NCBI RefSeq assembly: GCF_025147765.1
Contig: NZ_CP102265.1
Span: 1,613,001-1,677,000 of the forward strand
Direction: 5' to 3'
Source: Blautia obeum ATCC 29174
GTDB lineage: Bacteria > Bacillota > Clostridia > Lachnospirales > Lachnospiraceae
Length of the DNA: 64,000 nucleotides
Shown here: in pieces, positions 51,010 to 60,323 of the stretch
How the letters are laid out: each line of letters starts with the position of its first letter
Numbering within the stretch: position 1 is the first letter of the stretch
The notes under the pieces: model-generated
What the model saw: the letters and a program-made list of their open reading frames with translations, nothing else
Told to the model about the DNA's origin: nothing
Databases searched by the model: none
Program-made: the position numbers and the translations under genes

Positions 51010-51846
51010 ATGAACGAGTCATTTTATACAGGAAAGGGAATCGGAGTGGCAATTCTTGACACGGGAATCTATCCGCATATAGATTTTGACAGCAGAATCT
51101 GTGCTTTTGCGGATTTTATTGCACATAAAAAAGTTCCATATGACGACAATGGACATGGAACCTGTGTAGCCGGAATTCTGGCCGGGAGTGGCAGGGCCTC
51201 CATGGGAAAATATAAAGGGATGGCACCAGGCAGCAGGATAGCAGCGCTGAAAGTACTTGATCGGTTTGGAAATGGAAATAAAGAAGATGTCCTGCAGGCT
51301 TTTCGCTGGATTTTACAGAACAGGGAACGATACAAGCTTCGAATTGTTAATATTTCTGTGGGAACGACTTATCGCACACGAAACGAGCAGGATGTACTGG
51401 TGCAGGGTGTGGAGAAATTATGGGATGAAGGCCTGGTGGTGGTTGCGGCGGCAGGAAATCAGGGACCAAAGCCGGGGAGCGTGACGGCACCTGGATGCAG
51501 CAAAAAGATCATTACGGTGGGATCCAGTGATATGCTCTCGGGAAAGCGGGCAGTATCCGGGCGCGGACCAACATTTGAATGCGTGTGTAAACCGGATCTG
51601 GTGGCACCGGGACGGCAGATTATGGCATGTACGCCGGGAGCTGGAAACCTGTACAGCATGAAAAGCGGCACATCCATGTCAACACCGCTGGTGTCCGGTG
51701 CGATTGCGCTGGCACTGGAAAAAGATTCTCTGCTTTCCAATGTAGAGATTAAAATGATGCTGCGAGACAGCTGCGATGATATGGGACTGCCGAGAAACCA
51801 GCAGGGATGGGGAAAGTTCAACTGCAAAAAGTTTTTGGCATTATAG
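51010..51846 (+). CDS. Subtilisin-family (S8) serine protease, cytoplasmic type
   Basis: 278 residues with the complete catalytic triad: Asp17 (AILDTGIYPH), His49 (NGHGTCVAGILAG) and Ser222 (KSGTSMSTPLVSG), plus oxyanion Asn150 (AAAGNQG). No signal peptide and no propeptide are present, so an AprX/ISP-like intracellular protease is likely. It is short but contains the whole fold. Substrates are unknown; protein turnover or sporulation-linked processing are possibilities. It is divergent from the 52-residue gene. Confidence 0.92.
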   Translation: MNESFYTGKGIGVAILDTGIYPHIDFDSRICAFADFIAHKKVPYDDNGHGTCVAGILAGSGRASMGKYKGMAPGSRIAALKVLDRFGNGNKEDVLQAFRWILQNRERYKLRIVNISVGTTYRTRNEQDVLVQGVEKLWDEGLVVVAAAGNQGPKPGSVTAPGCSKKIITVGSSDMLSGKRAVSGRGPTFECVCKPDLVAPGRQIMACTPGAGNLYSMKSGTSMSTPLVSGAIALALEKDSLLSNVEIKMMLRDSCDDMGLPRNQQGWGKFNCKKFLAL

Positions 51847-51907
51847 GAAAACTACATTATTGTATAAACAAAAATGCATGATTTTACCATAGTAAAGGCC
51901 GAAAGTA

Positions 51908-51936
51908 TTGACGGAAATCCTTTTTTCGGATAGAAT
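51908..51936 (+). promoter_or_regulatory. Promoter for icd
   Basis: TTGACG (-35), 17-nt spacer, TAGAAT (-10, 51931-51936), about 85 nt before the chosen ATG. Confidence 0.65.
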
Positions 51937-52022
51937 AATAGGAAATTGGTCATTGTTTACAGATAATTATAAAGAGAATGACCAGTGACAGAAAATCAGA
52001 TATCAGACAAGGGAGACGTATT

Positions 52023-53231
52023 ATGGAAAAAATTCAAATGACGACACCGTTGGTAGAGATGGACGGAGATGAGATGACCAGAATCCTCTGGAAAATGATC
52101 AAAGATGAACTTCTTCTTCCGTTTATTGATCTGAACACAGAGTATTATGATCTTGGGTTAAATTATCGTAATGAAACAGATGACCAGGTTACGATCGATG
52201 CTGCCGAAGCAACTAAGAAATATGGTGTTGCAGTAAAATGTGCGACGATCACACCAAATCATGCACGTATGGACGAATATGATCTCAAGAAGATGTACAA
52301 GAGCCCGAATGGTACGATCCGTGCAATCCTTGATGGAACAGTATTCCGTGCACCGATCGTTGTAAAGGGAATTGAGCCATGTGTACGCAACTGGAAGAAA
52401 CCGATCACACTTGCGCGTCATGCATATGGAGATATTTACAAGAATACAGAGATGTACATTGACAAACCAGGTAAGGTTGAGCTGGTTTACACTTCAGAAG
52501 ACGGTGAAGAGAAACGCTCCCTTGTACAGGAGTTCAAAGCACCGGGAGTTGCGATGGGCATGCACAACATGACTGCATCCATTGAAAGCTTTGCAAGAAG
52601 CTGTTTTAACTATGCACTGGATACGAAGCAGGATGTATGGTTTGGTGCGAAAGATACAATCTCCAAGACATACGATGCGAAATTCAAAGAAGTATTCCAG
52701 ACGGTATTTGACACAGAATTTAAGGACAGATTCGAAGAAGCAGGACTTACTTATTTCTACAGTCTGATCGATGATATCGTAGCGCGTGTTATGAAGGCAG
52801 AAGGCGGATTTATCTGGGCATGCAAGAACTATGACGGAGATGTTATGAGCGATATGGTTTCTTCTGCATTCGGTTCTCTTGCAATGATGACATCAGTACT
52901 TGTTTCTCCTCAGGGATATTACGAATATGAAGCAGCGCATGGAACAGTACAGAGACATTATTATCGTCATCTGGAAGGAAAAGAAACTTCTACCAACTCT
53001 GTGGCAACGATTTTTGCATGGACAGGAGCTCTTCGTAAACGTGGAGAATTGGATGGCAATCAGAAACTGGAAGAGTTTGCAGATAAACTGGAAAAAGCTA
53101 CCCTTTCCACGATTGAAAGTGGCAAGATGACCAAAGACCTTGCACTGATTACAACGATTGAGAATCCGACTGTACTGAACAGCCGTGATTTCATCCTTGC
53201 AATCAGAGAATCTCTGGAAAAAATGCTTTAA
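52023..53231 (+). CDS. icd: NADP-dependent isocitrate dehydrogenase
   Basis: 402 residues from ATG 52023 (AAGGGAG upstream; the earlier in-frame ATG 51978 has no RBS and adds atypical residues). It belongs to the eukaryote-like homodimeric subfamily: TPLVEMDGDEMTRILWKMIK at the start, KSPNGTIRAILDGTVFR for substrate binding, and EAAHGTVQRHYYRHLEGK. It decarboxylates isocitrate to 2-oxoglutarate in the cytoplasm, supplying glutamate and NADPH. It is monocistronic with its own promoter and terminator. Confidence 0.97.
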   Translation: MEKIQMTTPLVEMDGDEMTRILWKMIKDELLLPFIDLNTEYYDLGLNYRNETDDQVTIDAAEATKKYGVAVKCATITPNHARMDEYDLKKMYKSPNGTIRAILDGTVFRAPIVVKGIEPCVRNWKKPITLARHAYGDIYKNTEMYIDKPGKVELVYTSEDGEEKRSLVQEFKAPGVAMGMHNMTASIESFARSCFNYALDTKQDVWFGAKDTISKTYDAKFKEVFQTVFDTEFKDRFEEAGLTYFYSLIDDIVARVMKAEGGFIWACKNYDGDVMSDMVSSAFGSLAMMTSVLVSPQGYYEYEAAHGTVQRHYYRHLEGKETSTNSVATIFAWTGALRKRGELDGNQKLEEFADKLEKATLSTIESGKMTKDLALITTIENPTVLNSRDFILAIRESLEKML

Positions 53232-53242
53232 TATACGCACAA

Positions 53243-53282
53243 AAGAGCCATTGTATCAATTGCGATACAGTGGCTCTTGTAA
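53243..53282 (+). terminator. Terminator after icd
   Basis: AAGAGCCA (53243-53250) with TGGCTCTT (53271-53278), plus inner GTATC/GATAC; it lies between convergent icd and ABC-F genes. Confidence 0.8.
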
Positions 53283-53302
53283 TATGGGAGAGAAAATTGC
53301 AG

Positions 53303-55219
53303 TTATGCAAGTTCCTCCCATTTTTCATATAATTCTTCAAGTTCTGCCTGAATCTTGTCTTTTTCGCGGCTCAGTTCCGCACAGCGTCCTACATTCGTAC
53401 AGACATCCGGAAGAACGAGAGTGTCGTCGATCTCTTTATCTCGTGTTTCAAGTTCCTCGATGCGTTTTTCGACTTTTTTAAGTTCGTTTTCCTGTTTACG
53501 CTTGCGAGCCTGTTCTTCTTTTTGCTGCTGCCAGGTGAGTTTTCCCTCAGAAGGTGTTTCTTCATTAACTTCTTCGGTGGCTTCCTGTGCAGTCGGAGCA
53601 TATTTCTCAGTCAGTTCTTCTTTTTTCTCCAGATAGTAGTCGTAATCACCGATATAGTTGACAACTGACTGATTTGTCAGATCAAGAATGCGGGTTGCAG
53701 TCTGGTTGATGAAATAACGGTCATGAGAAACGTACAGTACCGTTCCGGTGTAGCTGTTCAGGGCTTCCTCCAGGATTTCTTTGGATGCGATATCCAGGTG
53801 GTTGGTAGGCTCATCGAGAATCAGAAAGTTTGCTTCTGAGAGCATCAGTTTTGCAAGAGAAACACGGCCTCGTTCGCCACCGGAAAGAGAGGAGATCACT
53901 TTGAATACATCGTCTCCGGTAAAGAGAAATGCTGCCAGCATATTACGGATCTGTGTCTCGGTCAGTGTCGGATATGTGTCTGAAATTTCCTCAAAAATTG
54001 TTTTTTCTGCATGAAGTACATGATGCTCCTGATCATAGTAACCAATCTGCACTTTGGCACCCAGAGAGAAGCTTCCGGTGTCTGCATCCAGAAGTCCGTT
54101 GAGAATCTTGAGCATTGTAGTTTTGCCGGTTCCGTTGTTTCCGATCAGTGCTACGCGCTCGCCTCGTTTGATCTGGAAAGAAATATTGGAAAAAAGTTTC
54201 TGCTGTGGGAAACTTTTGGCGAGATCTTCTACGGTAAGGACATCGTTTCCACTGACCACGCGTGGCTCAAGAGAAAGACGCATCTGGCTCTGGACTTCGA
54301 TCGGTTTGTCGATCCGCTGAATCTTATTCAGCATCTTTTCACGGCTCTCTGCACGTTTGATGGATTTTTCTCTGTTGAAAGATTTCAGCTTGACGATAAC
54401 GGCTTCCTGATGCTTGATCTCGCGCTGCTGGTTGAGATATGCCTTGTACTGGGCATCACGAAGCTGTGCTTTTTTCTCTGCATAAGCGGAGTAATTACCG
54501 GCATACATACGAACCTGTCCGGCATCGATCTCGATGACTTTTGTGACAACTTTGTCCAGAAAATAGCGGTCATGAGATACAATGAAAACAGCACCAGGAT
54601 AATTGAGAAGATAAGTTTCCAGCCAGGCAATGCTTTCCATATCCAGGTGGTTGGTAGGCTCATCGAGCAGAAGGATATCTGGTTTGGAAATCAGCAGTTT
54701 ACCGAGGGCAACACGTGTTTTCTGACCGCCGGAAAGAGTCGCCACCTGTTTGGTAAAATCCTCTTCTGTAAATCCGAGACCATTCAGAACACCCATAAGT
54801 TCGCTTTTGTAGGCATAGCCATTCTCCAGTTCAAATTCATGAGTCAGGCGGGTGTAGGAGTTCATCAGGCGGTCAAGTTCTTCGCCGGAAGCATTTTTCA
54901 TCTGGACTTCCATGGCACGAAGGCGTTCTTCCATATCGATGATATACTGTTTGGTGCTTAAGAGTTCTTCATATACAGAAAGGTGTCCCTGCACATCCTG
55001 ATACTGGGCGAGGTAACCGATGCGTTTGTCCTTGGCAAGAACTACCTGTCCGGCATCTGCATGGATCTCTTCCATTATAATGCGAAGAAGTGTGGTTTTG
55101 CCGGCACCGTTATTACCGATCAGAGCAGCTTTTTCGCGTTCTTCTATATGAAAAGAGGCATCTTCCAGAATCACTTTTTCACCGAAGGATTTGGAGATAC
55201 CCTGACATGATAAAATCAT
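53303..55219 (-). CDS. ABC-F family ATPase (ribosome-associated)
   Basis: 638 residues with two ABC domains and no membrane helices. Walker A motifs are IGNNGAGKTTLLR and IGNNGTGKTTML, signatures are LSGGQKTRVALGKLL and LSGGERGRVSLAKLM, and Walker B is LLLDEPTNHLD and LILDEPTNHLD. A basic linker lies between the domains and a C-terminal charged coiled coil (about 555-638) follows, as in YdiF/Uup-type proteins. ABC-F proteins act on the ribosomal E site, as translation factors or antibiotic-resistance determinants; which applies here is not clear. It is divergent from rex. Confidence 0.94.
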   Translation of the reverse strand: MILSCQGISKSFGEKVILEDASFHIEEREKAALIGNNGAGKTTLLRIIMEEIHADAGQVVLAKDKRIGYLAQYQDVQGHLSVYEELLSTKQYIIDMEERLRAMEVQMKNASGEELDRLMNSYTRLTHEFELENGYAYKSELMGVLNGLGFTEEDFTKQVATLSGGQKTRVALGKLLISKPDILLLDEPTNHLDMESIAWLETYLLNYPGAVFIVSHDRYFLDKVVTKVIEIDAGQVRMYAGNYSAYAEKKAQLRDAQYKAYLNQQREIKHQEAVIVKLKSFNREKSIKRAESREKMLNKIQRIDKPIEVQSQMRLSLEPRVVSGNDVLTVEDLAKSFPQQKLFSNISFQIKRGERVALIGNNGTGKTTMLKILNGLLDADTGSFSLGAKVQIGYYDQEHHVLHAEKTIFEEISDTYPTLTETQIRNMLAAFLFTGDDVFKVISSLSGGERGRVSLAKLMLSEANFLILDEPTNHLDIASKEILEEALNSYTGTVLYVSHDRYFINQTATRILDLTNQSVVNYIGDYDYYLEKKEELTEKYAPTAQEATEEVNEETPSEGKLTWQQQKEEQARKRKQENELKKVEKRIEELETRDKEIDDTLVLPDVCTNVGRCAELSREKDKIQAELEELYEKWEELA

Positions 55220-55317
55220 AGTTATTCCTCCGAAGTAAATATACGGTATGATTATAAAAGCAAAAATGGCCTTTGTAAAGGAAAATCAATGAAAATTGTA
55301 CATATTTGACAACATTG

Positions 55318-55347
55318 ATTGACAACAAAATGTCAATTCGTTATAAT
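55318..55347 (+). promoter_or_regulatory. Consensus rex promoter overlapped by a palindromic operator candidate
   Basis: Perfect TTGACA (55319-55324), 17-nt spacer, perfect TATAAT (55342-55347). The -35 box is the left half of ATTGACA-N6-TGTCAAT (55318-55337), a symmetrical site sized like Rex operators (two half-sites with 6-nt spacing). Autoregulation by Rex is inferred. Confidence 0.75.
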
Positions 55348-55375
55348 TAACGAGAAAGTGTAAGGAGGGACAACG

Positions 55376-56029
55376 GTGGAAGCAAAACAGATTTCAAAAG
55401 CTGTGATTAAGAGACTGCCACGTTACTATAGATACCTTGGTGAACTTCTGGAAGACAATGTAGAGAGAATCTCTTCCAATGATCTTAGTAAAAAAATGCG
55501 TGTTACAGCGTCTCAGATACGTCAGGATCTGAATAATTTCGGGGGATTTGGACAGCAGGGATACGGTTATAATGTAAAATATCTTTATACAGAGATCGGT
55601 AAGATCCTGGGGCTGGATATCGTGCATCCGATGATCATTGTAGGAGCTGGTAATCTGGGGCAGGCACTTGCCAATTATGTTGAGTTTGAGAAGAGAGGAT
55701 TCAAGCTGGTCGGTATTTTTGATGTAAATCCGGTACTTGAGGGAATTGCGGTTCGTGGGATTGAGATTCAGATGATCAGTGATCTTCCTTTCTTTATGAA
55801 AGAAAACAATATTGAGATCGCAATTCTGACATTGCCGAAGAATAAGGCACGTGATATGGCGGAGATTCTGATCGAGAACGGAATCAAAGCTATCTGGAAT
55901 TTTGCACATATCGATCTGGATACTCCGGATGATGTGATCGTGGAGAATGTTCATCTTTCAGAGAGTCTTATGACATTATCCTATAATCTCAGTCAGTATC
56001 GTCAGGAACATATAGACGATGAGAAATAA
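55376..56029 (+). CDS. rex: Redox-sensing transcriptional repressor Rex
   Basis: 217 residues, normal length. The N-terminal winged helix (ISKAVIKRLPRYYRYLGELL, RVTASQIRQDLNNFGGFGQQ) is followed by an NAD(H)-binding Rossmann fold with VGAGNLGQALANY. Rex is released from DNA when NADH is high and typically controls hydrogenase, fermentation and electron-transfer genes, which fits this acetogen. A GTG start is set by the RBS GGAGGG and the family N-terminus. It has a strong promoter with a candidate own operator. Confidence 0.96.
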   Translation: MEAKQISKAVIKRLPRYYRYLGELLEDNVERISSNDLSKKMRVTASQIRQDLNNFGGFGQQGYGYNVKYLYTEIGKILGLDIVHPMIIVGAGNLGQALANYVEFEKRGFKLVGIFDVNPVLEGIAVRGIEIQMISDLPFFMKENNIEIAILTLPKNKARDMAEILIENGIKAIWNFAHIDLDTPDDVIVENVHLSESLMTLSYNLSQYRQEHIDDEK

Positions 56030-56142
56030 GCAGCACTTATAAAGTGATGGCAGGACGGACAGACAGGCTGTTACCCGGCTCCTTATGGCAAGGAGGCTGC
56101 GTAATGGCCTTTTATGCTAATTATGGCAGGTGAGGAAAAAGA

Positions 56143-57645
56143 ATGAAACAGATTGTGACCTGTAAAGAAATGAAAGCTCTTGATGGAAATATGATTGAGG
56201 GAATCGGGATTCCGTCCTGTGTCCTGATGGAACGGGCAGCTCTGAAAGTCGCAGAAGAACTGGAACGGACGCTGGCAGACAAAAAACAGGAAGAACGGAT
56301 TCTCTGTGTCTGCGGAAACGGGAACAACGGAGGAGATGGCGTGGCTGTTGCCCGTATTCTGAAACTGCATGGTTATCGTACAAGTCTGTATCTGGTGGGG
56401 AATCCGGACCACAGGACTGTGGAAATGCAGCGTCAGCTGGATATTGCAGCTGCCTGTCAGGTGCCGGTTGTGAATAACCTGGAAACAGAGGAATATACTA
56501 CTATAGTAGATGCCATTTTCGGCGTTGGGCTGAGTCGTCCGGTCGAGGGCAGTTACAGAGATGTGATCATGGCACTGAATCAGTTGAATGCCTGGAAAGT
56601 GGCTGTTGATATTCCGTCCGGAGTAAATGGCGATACAGGAGCAGAACTTGGAGTTGCTTTTCATGCAGATCTGACAGTGACATTTGCATTTCGGAAAGCA
56701 GGCCTTTGCCTGTATCCGGGCAGGAAATTTGCCGGTAAAGTGATCGTTGCGGATGTTGGCATCTACGCGAGTGATAAGGTGAAACCATATTTATGGCAGA
56801 CAGAAAAAACAGATATTCATTTTCTGCCGGATAAAATTGTTGATGGAAACAAAGGAACTTTTGGAAAGATTCTGGTCGTTGCCGGAAGTCCGGGCATGTG
56901 TGGGGCGGCTTACCTCAGTGCGTCGGGAGCTTTTGCAGTGGGCATCGGAATGGTGAAAATCGTTACGGCAGAAGAGAATCGGATTCCACTGCAGACAATG
57001 CTGCCGGAGGCGATGCTTGACTGTGGCGATGATTTTGCAAAAGATCTTGACTGGTGCGATATTGTGGTGATCGGCCCGGGAATTGGAACTACGTACCAGG
57101 CTGCCGAAAAAGTACAGTGGTTTCTGGAGGCAGCATCAGGAGCTGCTAAACCAGTCATACTGGATGCAGATGGGCTGAATCTGCTGGCACAGCATCCGGA
57201 ATGGAAACAGTATCTTACGAGCCACGTGGTCATGACACCACATATGGGTGAGATGGGACGGCTGACAGGAAAAAAGGTCAGTGAACTTCAAAAAGACCGT
57301 ATTGCAGCAGCGAGGGAGCTGGCGGCAGAGACCGGTGCGGTTTGTGTGCTGAAAGATGCATGTACCGTGACGGCAGCACCGGATGGAAATACCTGGATCA
57401 GTCTGGCGGGAAATCCTGGAATGGCGACTGCGGGAAGTGGAGATGTTCTGACCGGAATTCTTGCAGGTGTGCTGGCAATGTTCCTGAATAAAAGGACGGA
57501 ACTGCCGGATACAGGCAGACAGGCTGCGTTGGGAGTACTGCTTCATGGTATGGCAGGAGATCTGGCAGCGAAAGAAAAAGGAACAGCAGGTATGAAGGCC
57601 GGAGATATTGTACGAGGAGCTTCAGAAGTTTTGAAAAATAAATAG
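56143..57645 (+). CDS. nnr: Bifunctional NAD(P)H-hydrate epimerase/ADP-dependent dehydratase
   Basis: 500 residues. The N-terminal YjeF epimerase domain (MKALDGNMIEGIGIPSCVLM, CGNGNNGGDGVAVAR) is about 1-215. The C-terminal ribokinase-like dehydratase (VVIGPGIGTT, ILDADGLNLLAQ, GNPGMATAGSGDVLTGILAG) is about 225-500. It repairs hydrated NADH and NADPH, a housekeeping task of special value in a metabolism built on pyridine nucleotides. Its RBS is GTGAGGAA; it lies 113 nt after rex and may share its transcript. Confidence 0.95.
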   Translation: MKQIVTCKEMKALDGNMIEGIGIPSCVLMERAALKVAEELERTLADKKQEERILCVCGNGNNGGDGVAVARILKLHGYRTSLYLVGNPDHRTVEMQRQLDIAAACQVPVVNNLETEEYTTIVDAIFGVGLSRPVEGSYRDVIMALNQLNAWKVAVDIPSGVNGDTGAELGVAFHADLTVTFAFRKAGLCLYPGRKFAGKVIVADVGIYASDKVKPYLWQTEKTDIHFLPDKIVDGNKGTFGKILVVAGSPGMCGAAYLSASGAFAVGIGMVKIVTAEENRIPLQTMLPEAMLDCGDDFAKDLDWCDIVVIGPGIGTTYQAAEKVQWFLEAASGAAKPVILDADGLNLLAQHPEWKQYLTSHVVMTPHMGEMGRLTGKKVSELQKDRIAAARELAAETGAVCVLKDACTVTAAPDGNTWISLAGNPGMATAGSGDVLTGILAGVLAMFLNKRTELPDTGRQAALGVLLHGMAGDLAAKEKGTAGMKAGDIVRGASEVLKNK

Positions 57646-57690
57646 AATACCGAAATATCTGAGCAGATCAGGCAGGAAGAGGAGGGTATT

Positions 57691-58833
57691 ATGAAAAAAT
57701 TTGAGAGAGTTAAAGCAGTAGTATCACTGGATGCCATTGCTCATAACTTTGAGGAAATGAAGAAAAACATTGCAGATGGTACCAGGATCGTAGCTGTTAT
57801 CAAGGCCGATGGTTATGGACATGGTGCAGAAGCGATTTCGCGTCTTATAGAAGACTATGAGTACATCTGGGGATTTGCGACCGCGACAGCAGAGGAAGCG
57901 ATTCAGTTGAAAGATGCCGGGATTGAGAAACCGGTATTGATTCTCGGACTTGTTTTTGAAGAGTATTTCCAGGAACTGATCAGAAAAGATGTGCGCCTGA
58001 CGGTCTGTGAGTATGATGTGGCAAAAATCCTTTCTGATGAGGCAGTCCGCCAGGGCAGACAGGTGCATATCCACATTGCACTGGATACCGGAATGAGCCG
58101 TATTGGATTTGCAGATAAGCCGGAAAGCGTTGAGGAGATCAAAAAGATCGCCGCACTTCCAAATGTTGAGATTGAAGGTATGTTTACACACTTCGCGCGG
58201 GCAGATGAGACGGATAAAGCTCCGGCAGTAGAACAGCTGAAACGTTATCTTACGTTTGCTGACCTTCTGGAAAAGGCGGGAGTACAGATTCCGCTGAAGC
58301 ATTGCTCGAACAGTGCGGGAATCATTCGTATGCCAGAGGCAAACCTGAACCTGGTCCGTGCGGGAATTACGATCTATGGTATTTATCCGTCCGATGAAGT
58401 GGAGAGGGACATTGTGAAACTGAAGCCGGCGATGGAGCTGAAGAGTCATGTGGCTTATGTGAAGGATCTTCCGGCAGGAACGGCGATCAGTTATGGCGGA
58501 ACATTTGCTTCCGAAAACGATCTTCGTGTTGCAACGATTCCGGTTGGCTATGCGGATGGGTATCCGAGAACTCTGTCTAATAAAGGATGGGTTCTGATAC
58601 ATGGACAGAAAGCACCGATCCTTGGCAGAGTCTGTATGGACCAGTTCATGGTGGATGTTACACATATTCCGGATGTGAAACATGGAGATGAGGTAACATT
58701 GATCGGCAGGGACGGAGACGAATTTATCAGCATTGAGACTTTCGGCGATATGTCCGGCAGATTTTCTTATGAATTTGCCTGCGATATCAGTAAACGTGTC
58801 CCGAGAGTCTATATAAAAGACGGCAGAGAATAG
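57691..58833 (+). CDS. alr: Alanine racemase
   Basis: 380 residues, full length. PLP-binding Lys38 is in AVIKADGYGHGA, the second catalytic Tyr is probably that of AISYGGTF, and further conserved segments are HIALDTGMSRIGF and RVCMDQFMVDVT. It supplies D-alanine for peptidoglycan. It lies 45 nt after nnr with AGAGGAGGG as RBS, and is followed by mazF, the arrangement common in Firmicutes. Confidence 0.97.
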   Translation: MKKFERVKAVVSLDAIAHNFEEMKKNIADGTRIVAVIKADGYGHGAEAISRLIEDYEYIWGFATATAEEAIQLKDAGIEKPVLILGLVFEEYFQELIRKDVRLTVCEYDVAKILSDEAVRQGRQVHIHIALDTGMSRIGFADKPESVEEIKKIAALPNVEIEGMFTHFARADETDKAPAVEQLKRYLTFADLLEKAGVQIPLKHCSNSAGIIRMPEANLNLVRAGITIYGIYPSDEVERDIVKLKPAMELKSHVAYVKDLPAGTAISYGGTFASENDLRVATIPVGYADGYPRTLSNKGWVLIHGQKAPILGRVCMDQFMVDVTHIPDVKHGDEVTLIGRDGDEFISIETFGDMSGRFSYEFACDISKRVPRVYIKDGRE

Positions 58834-58936
58834 GGAGATCTGACCTTCTTCGAATAAACTGCAGCACCACGCATGTATACACAGAAGAAAAATGGAAATA
58901 CTAATTCCAGAGAAAAAAGAATCGGAGTGTGATTGT

Positions 58937-59284
58937 GTGGTAATTAAAAGAGGGGATATTTTTTATGCAGATTTAAGGCCGGTAGTTGGGAGTGAACAGG
59001 GTGGTGTCCGCCCGGTTCTGATCATTCAGAATGATGTGGGCAACCGACACAGTCCCACGGTCATCTGTGCTGCGATTACTTCTAAGATGAATAAGGCAAA
59101 GCTGCCGACGCATATTGAGATCGATGCTTCTTCTTATGGAATTGAGAAGGACTCGGTGATCTTGTTGGAACAGCTGCGTACGATCGATAAAAAAAGGCTG
59201 AAGGATAAGGTATGCCATCTTGACCAGACAATGCTGGATCGAGTGAATCATGCCCTTGAAATCAGCCTTGAACTTACTTTTTAG
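58937..59284 (+). CDS. mazF: MazF/EndoA-type endoribonuclease toxin
   Basis: 115 residues from GTG 58937, the start that gives the family N-terminus VVIKRGDIFYADLRPVVGSE with GGAG upstream. An in-frame ATG at 58892 would add 15 residues and has only a weak RBS. Conserved QGGVRPVLIIQND and HSPTVICAAITSK mark the mRNA-interferase family. The usual antitoxin gene upstream (mazE/ndoAI) is not visible in the 103-nt gap after alr, so either the antitoxin lies elsewhere or activity is otherwise controlled. Confidence 0.93.
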   Translation: MVIKRGDIFYADLRPVVGSEQGGVRPVLIIQNDVGNRHSPTVICAAITSKMNKAKLPTHIEIDASSYGIEKDSVILLEQLRTIDKKRLKDKVCHLDQTMLDRVNHALEISLELTF

Positions 59285-59294
59285 GCTGTTATCC

Positions 59295-59323
59295 TTGACG
59301 AACAGAAGCTAAAGTGCTATATT
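59295..59323 (+). promoter_or_regulatory. Promoter for CBS-domain gene
   Basis: TTGACG (-35), 17-nt spacer, TATATT (-10, 59318-59323), 52 nt before the ATG at 59376. Confidence 0.65.
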
Positions 59324-59375
59324 TTAGCAGTAATTGTGCTGATTTTAAACAAATTACGGAAGGAATAGATACAAA

Positions 59376-60323
59376 ATGGACGATGGCAGTCGATTGCCCC
59401 GCAGGGGGCCGGCGAAGGTTATAGACTGGATCCAGGGCCTTTTTTTCAGAGTTTTTCATTTCTTTAAAGGGGAACAGGAAGATTCTGTTACGGAAAAAGA
59501 AATCATCTCTATGGTGGATGAGGCACATGAGAAAGGTGTCCTCCAGAAAGATGAAGCAGAGATGATCCAGAATATTTTTGCTTTTGAAGATAAAGAAGTG
59601 GGTGTGGTTATGACTCACAGAAGCAGTGTGGCTGCTTTTGCGATGGATGATCTGCTCAAGGATGTTGTGAATCATATGATGGAAGAGGAAAATTCCCGAT
59701 ATCCGGTCTGCGGGGAAGATATGGATGATATCCGGGGACTGATCCATTACAAAGATGCACTGAAATTCTTTACACAGAATCCATGGGCGAAGTTCAAACC
59801 ACTGAAAGAGCTTCCGGGGCTTATCAGGAAAGCGACTTTTGTTCCTGAGACCAGACATATCGGACAGCTTTTCCGTACCATGCAGGCCAGACAGGTACAT
59901 ATGGCAGTTGTCGTGGATGAGTATGGTCAGACGGCAGGAATCGTAACGATGGAAGACCTCATTGAGGAAATCGTCGGGGATATTTTTGATGAATACGATG
60001 AGAGCAGGGATACATTTCGGACACAGGTAGATAACAGTATCATTATTGATGGACTTGCCAGTCTGGATGATGTGGAGCAGGAACTGGATATTGAATTCGG
60101 TGATGTAGAAATGGAAACGCTGAACGGTTATCTGACAGAGCTTCTGGGACATATTCCGTCCAGGGAGGATCTGGACAAAGAAATTGTTGCAAACGGCTAC
60201 AGATTTAAGATTCTTTCACTTGGAAACAGAACCATCGGAAGAGTAAGAGCCGAAAAAATAAATGACAAAGAAACAAAAGGAGAGAGTGAAAAATGTCAGG
60301 ACATTCAAAATTCGCAAACATAA
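59376..60323 (+). CDS. CorC/HlyC-like CBS-domain protein without DUF21 membrane domain
   Basis: 315 residues. A short amphipathic N-terminus is followed by the linker EKEIISMVDEAHEKGVL, two CBS repeats (about 75-200; VMTHRSSVAAF, VVVDEYGQTAGIVTMEDL) and a C-terminal CorC_HlyC domain (about 215-290). Family members with a DUF21 membrane domain export Mg2+/Co2+; this is the soluble form, probably a regulator of a transporter or of metal homeostasis. The last 31 nt overlap the start of yebC in another frame. The RBS is GGAAGGAAT. Confidence 0.88.
   Translation: MDDGSRLPRRGPAKVIDWIQGLFFRVFHFFKGEQEDSVTEKEIISMVDEAHEKGVLQKDEAEMIQNIFAFEDKEVGVVMTHRSSVAAFAMDDLLKDVVNHMMEEENSRYPVCGEDMDDIRGLIHYKDALKFFTQNPWAKFKPLKELPGLIRKATFVPETRHIGQLFRTMQARQVHMAVVVDEYGQTAGIVTMEDLIEEIVGDIFDEYDESRDTFRTQVDNSIIIDGLASLDDVEQELDIEFGDVEMETLNGYLTELLGHIPSREDLDKEIVANGYRFKILSLGNRTIGRVRAEKINDKETKGESEKCQDIQNSQT

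Noticed and set aside
54011..54961. 316-codon plus-strand frame opposite the ABC-F gene
   Set aside because: The minus strand carries two complete ABC domains; the plus frame has no motif and no RBS.
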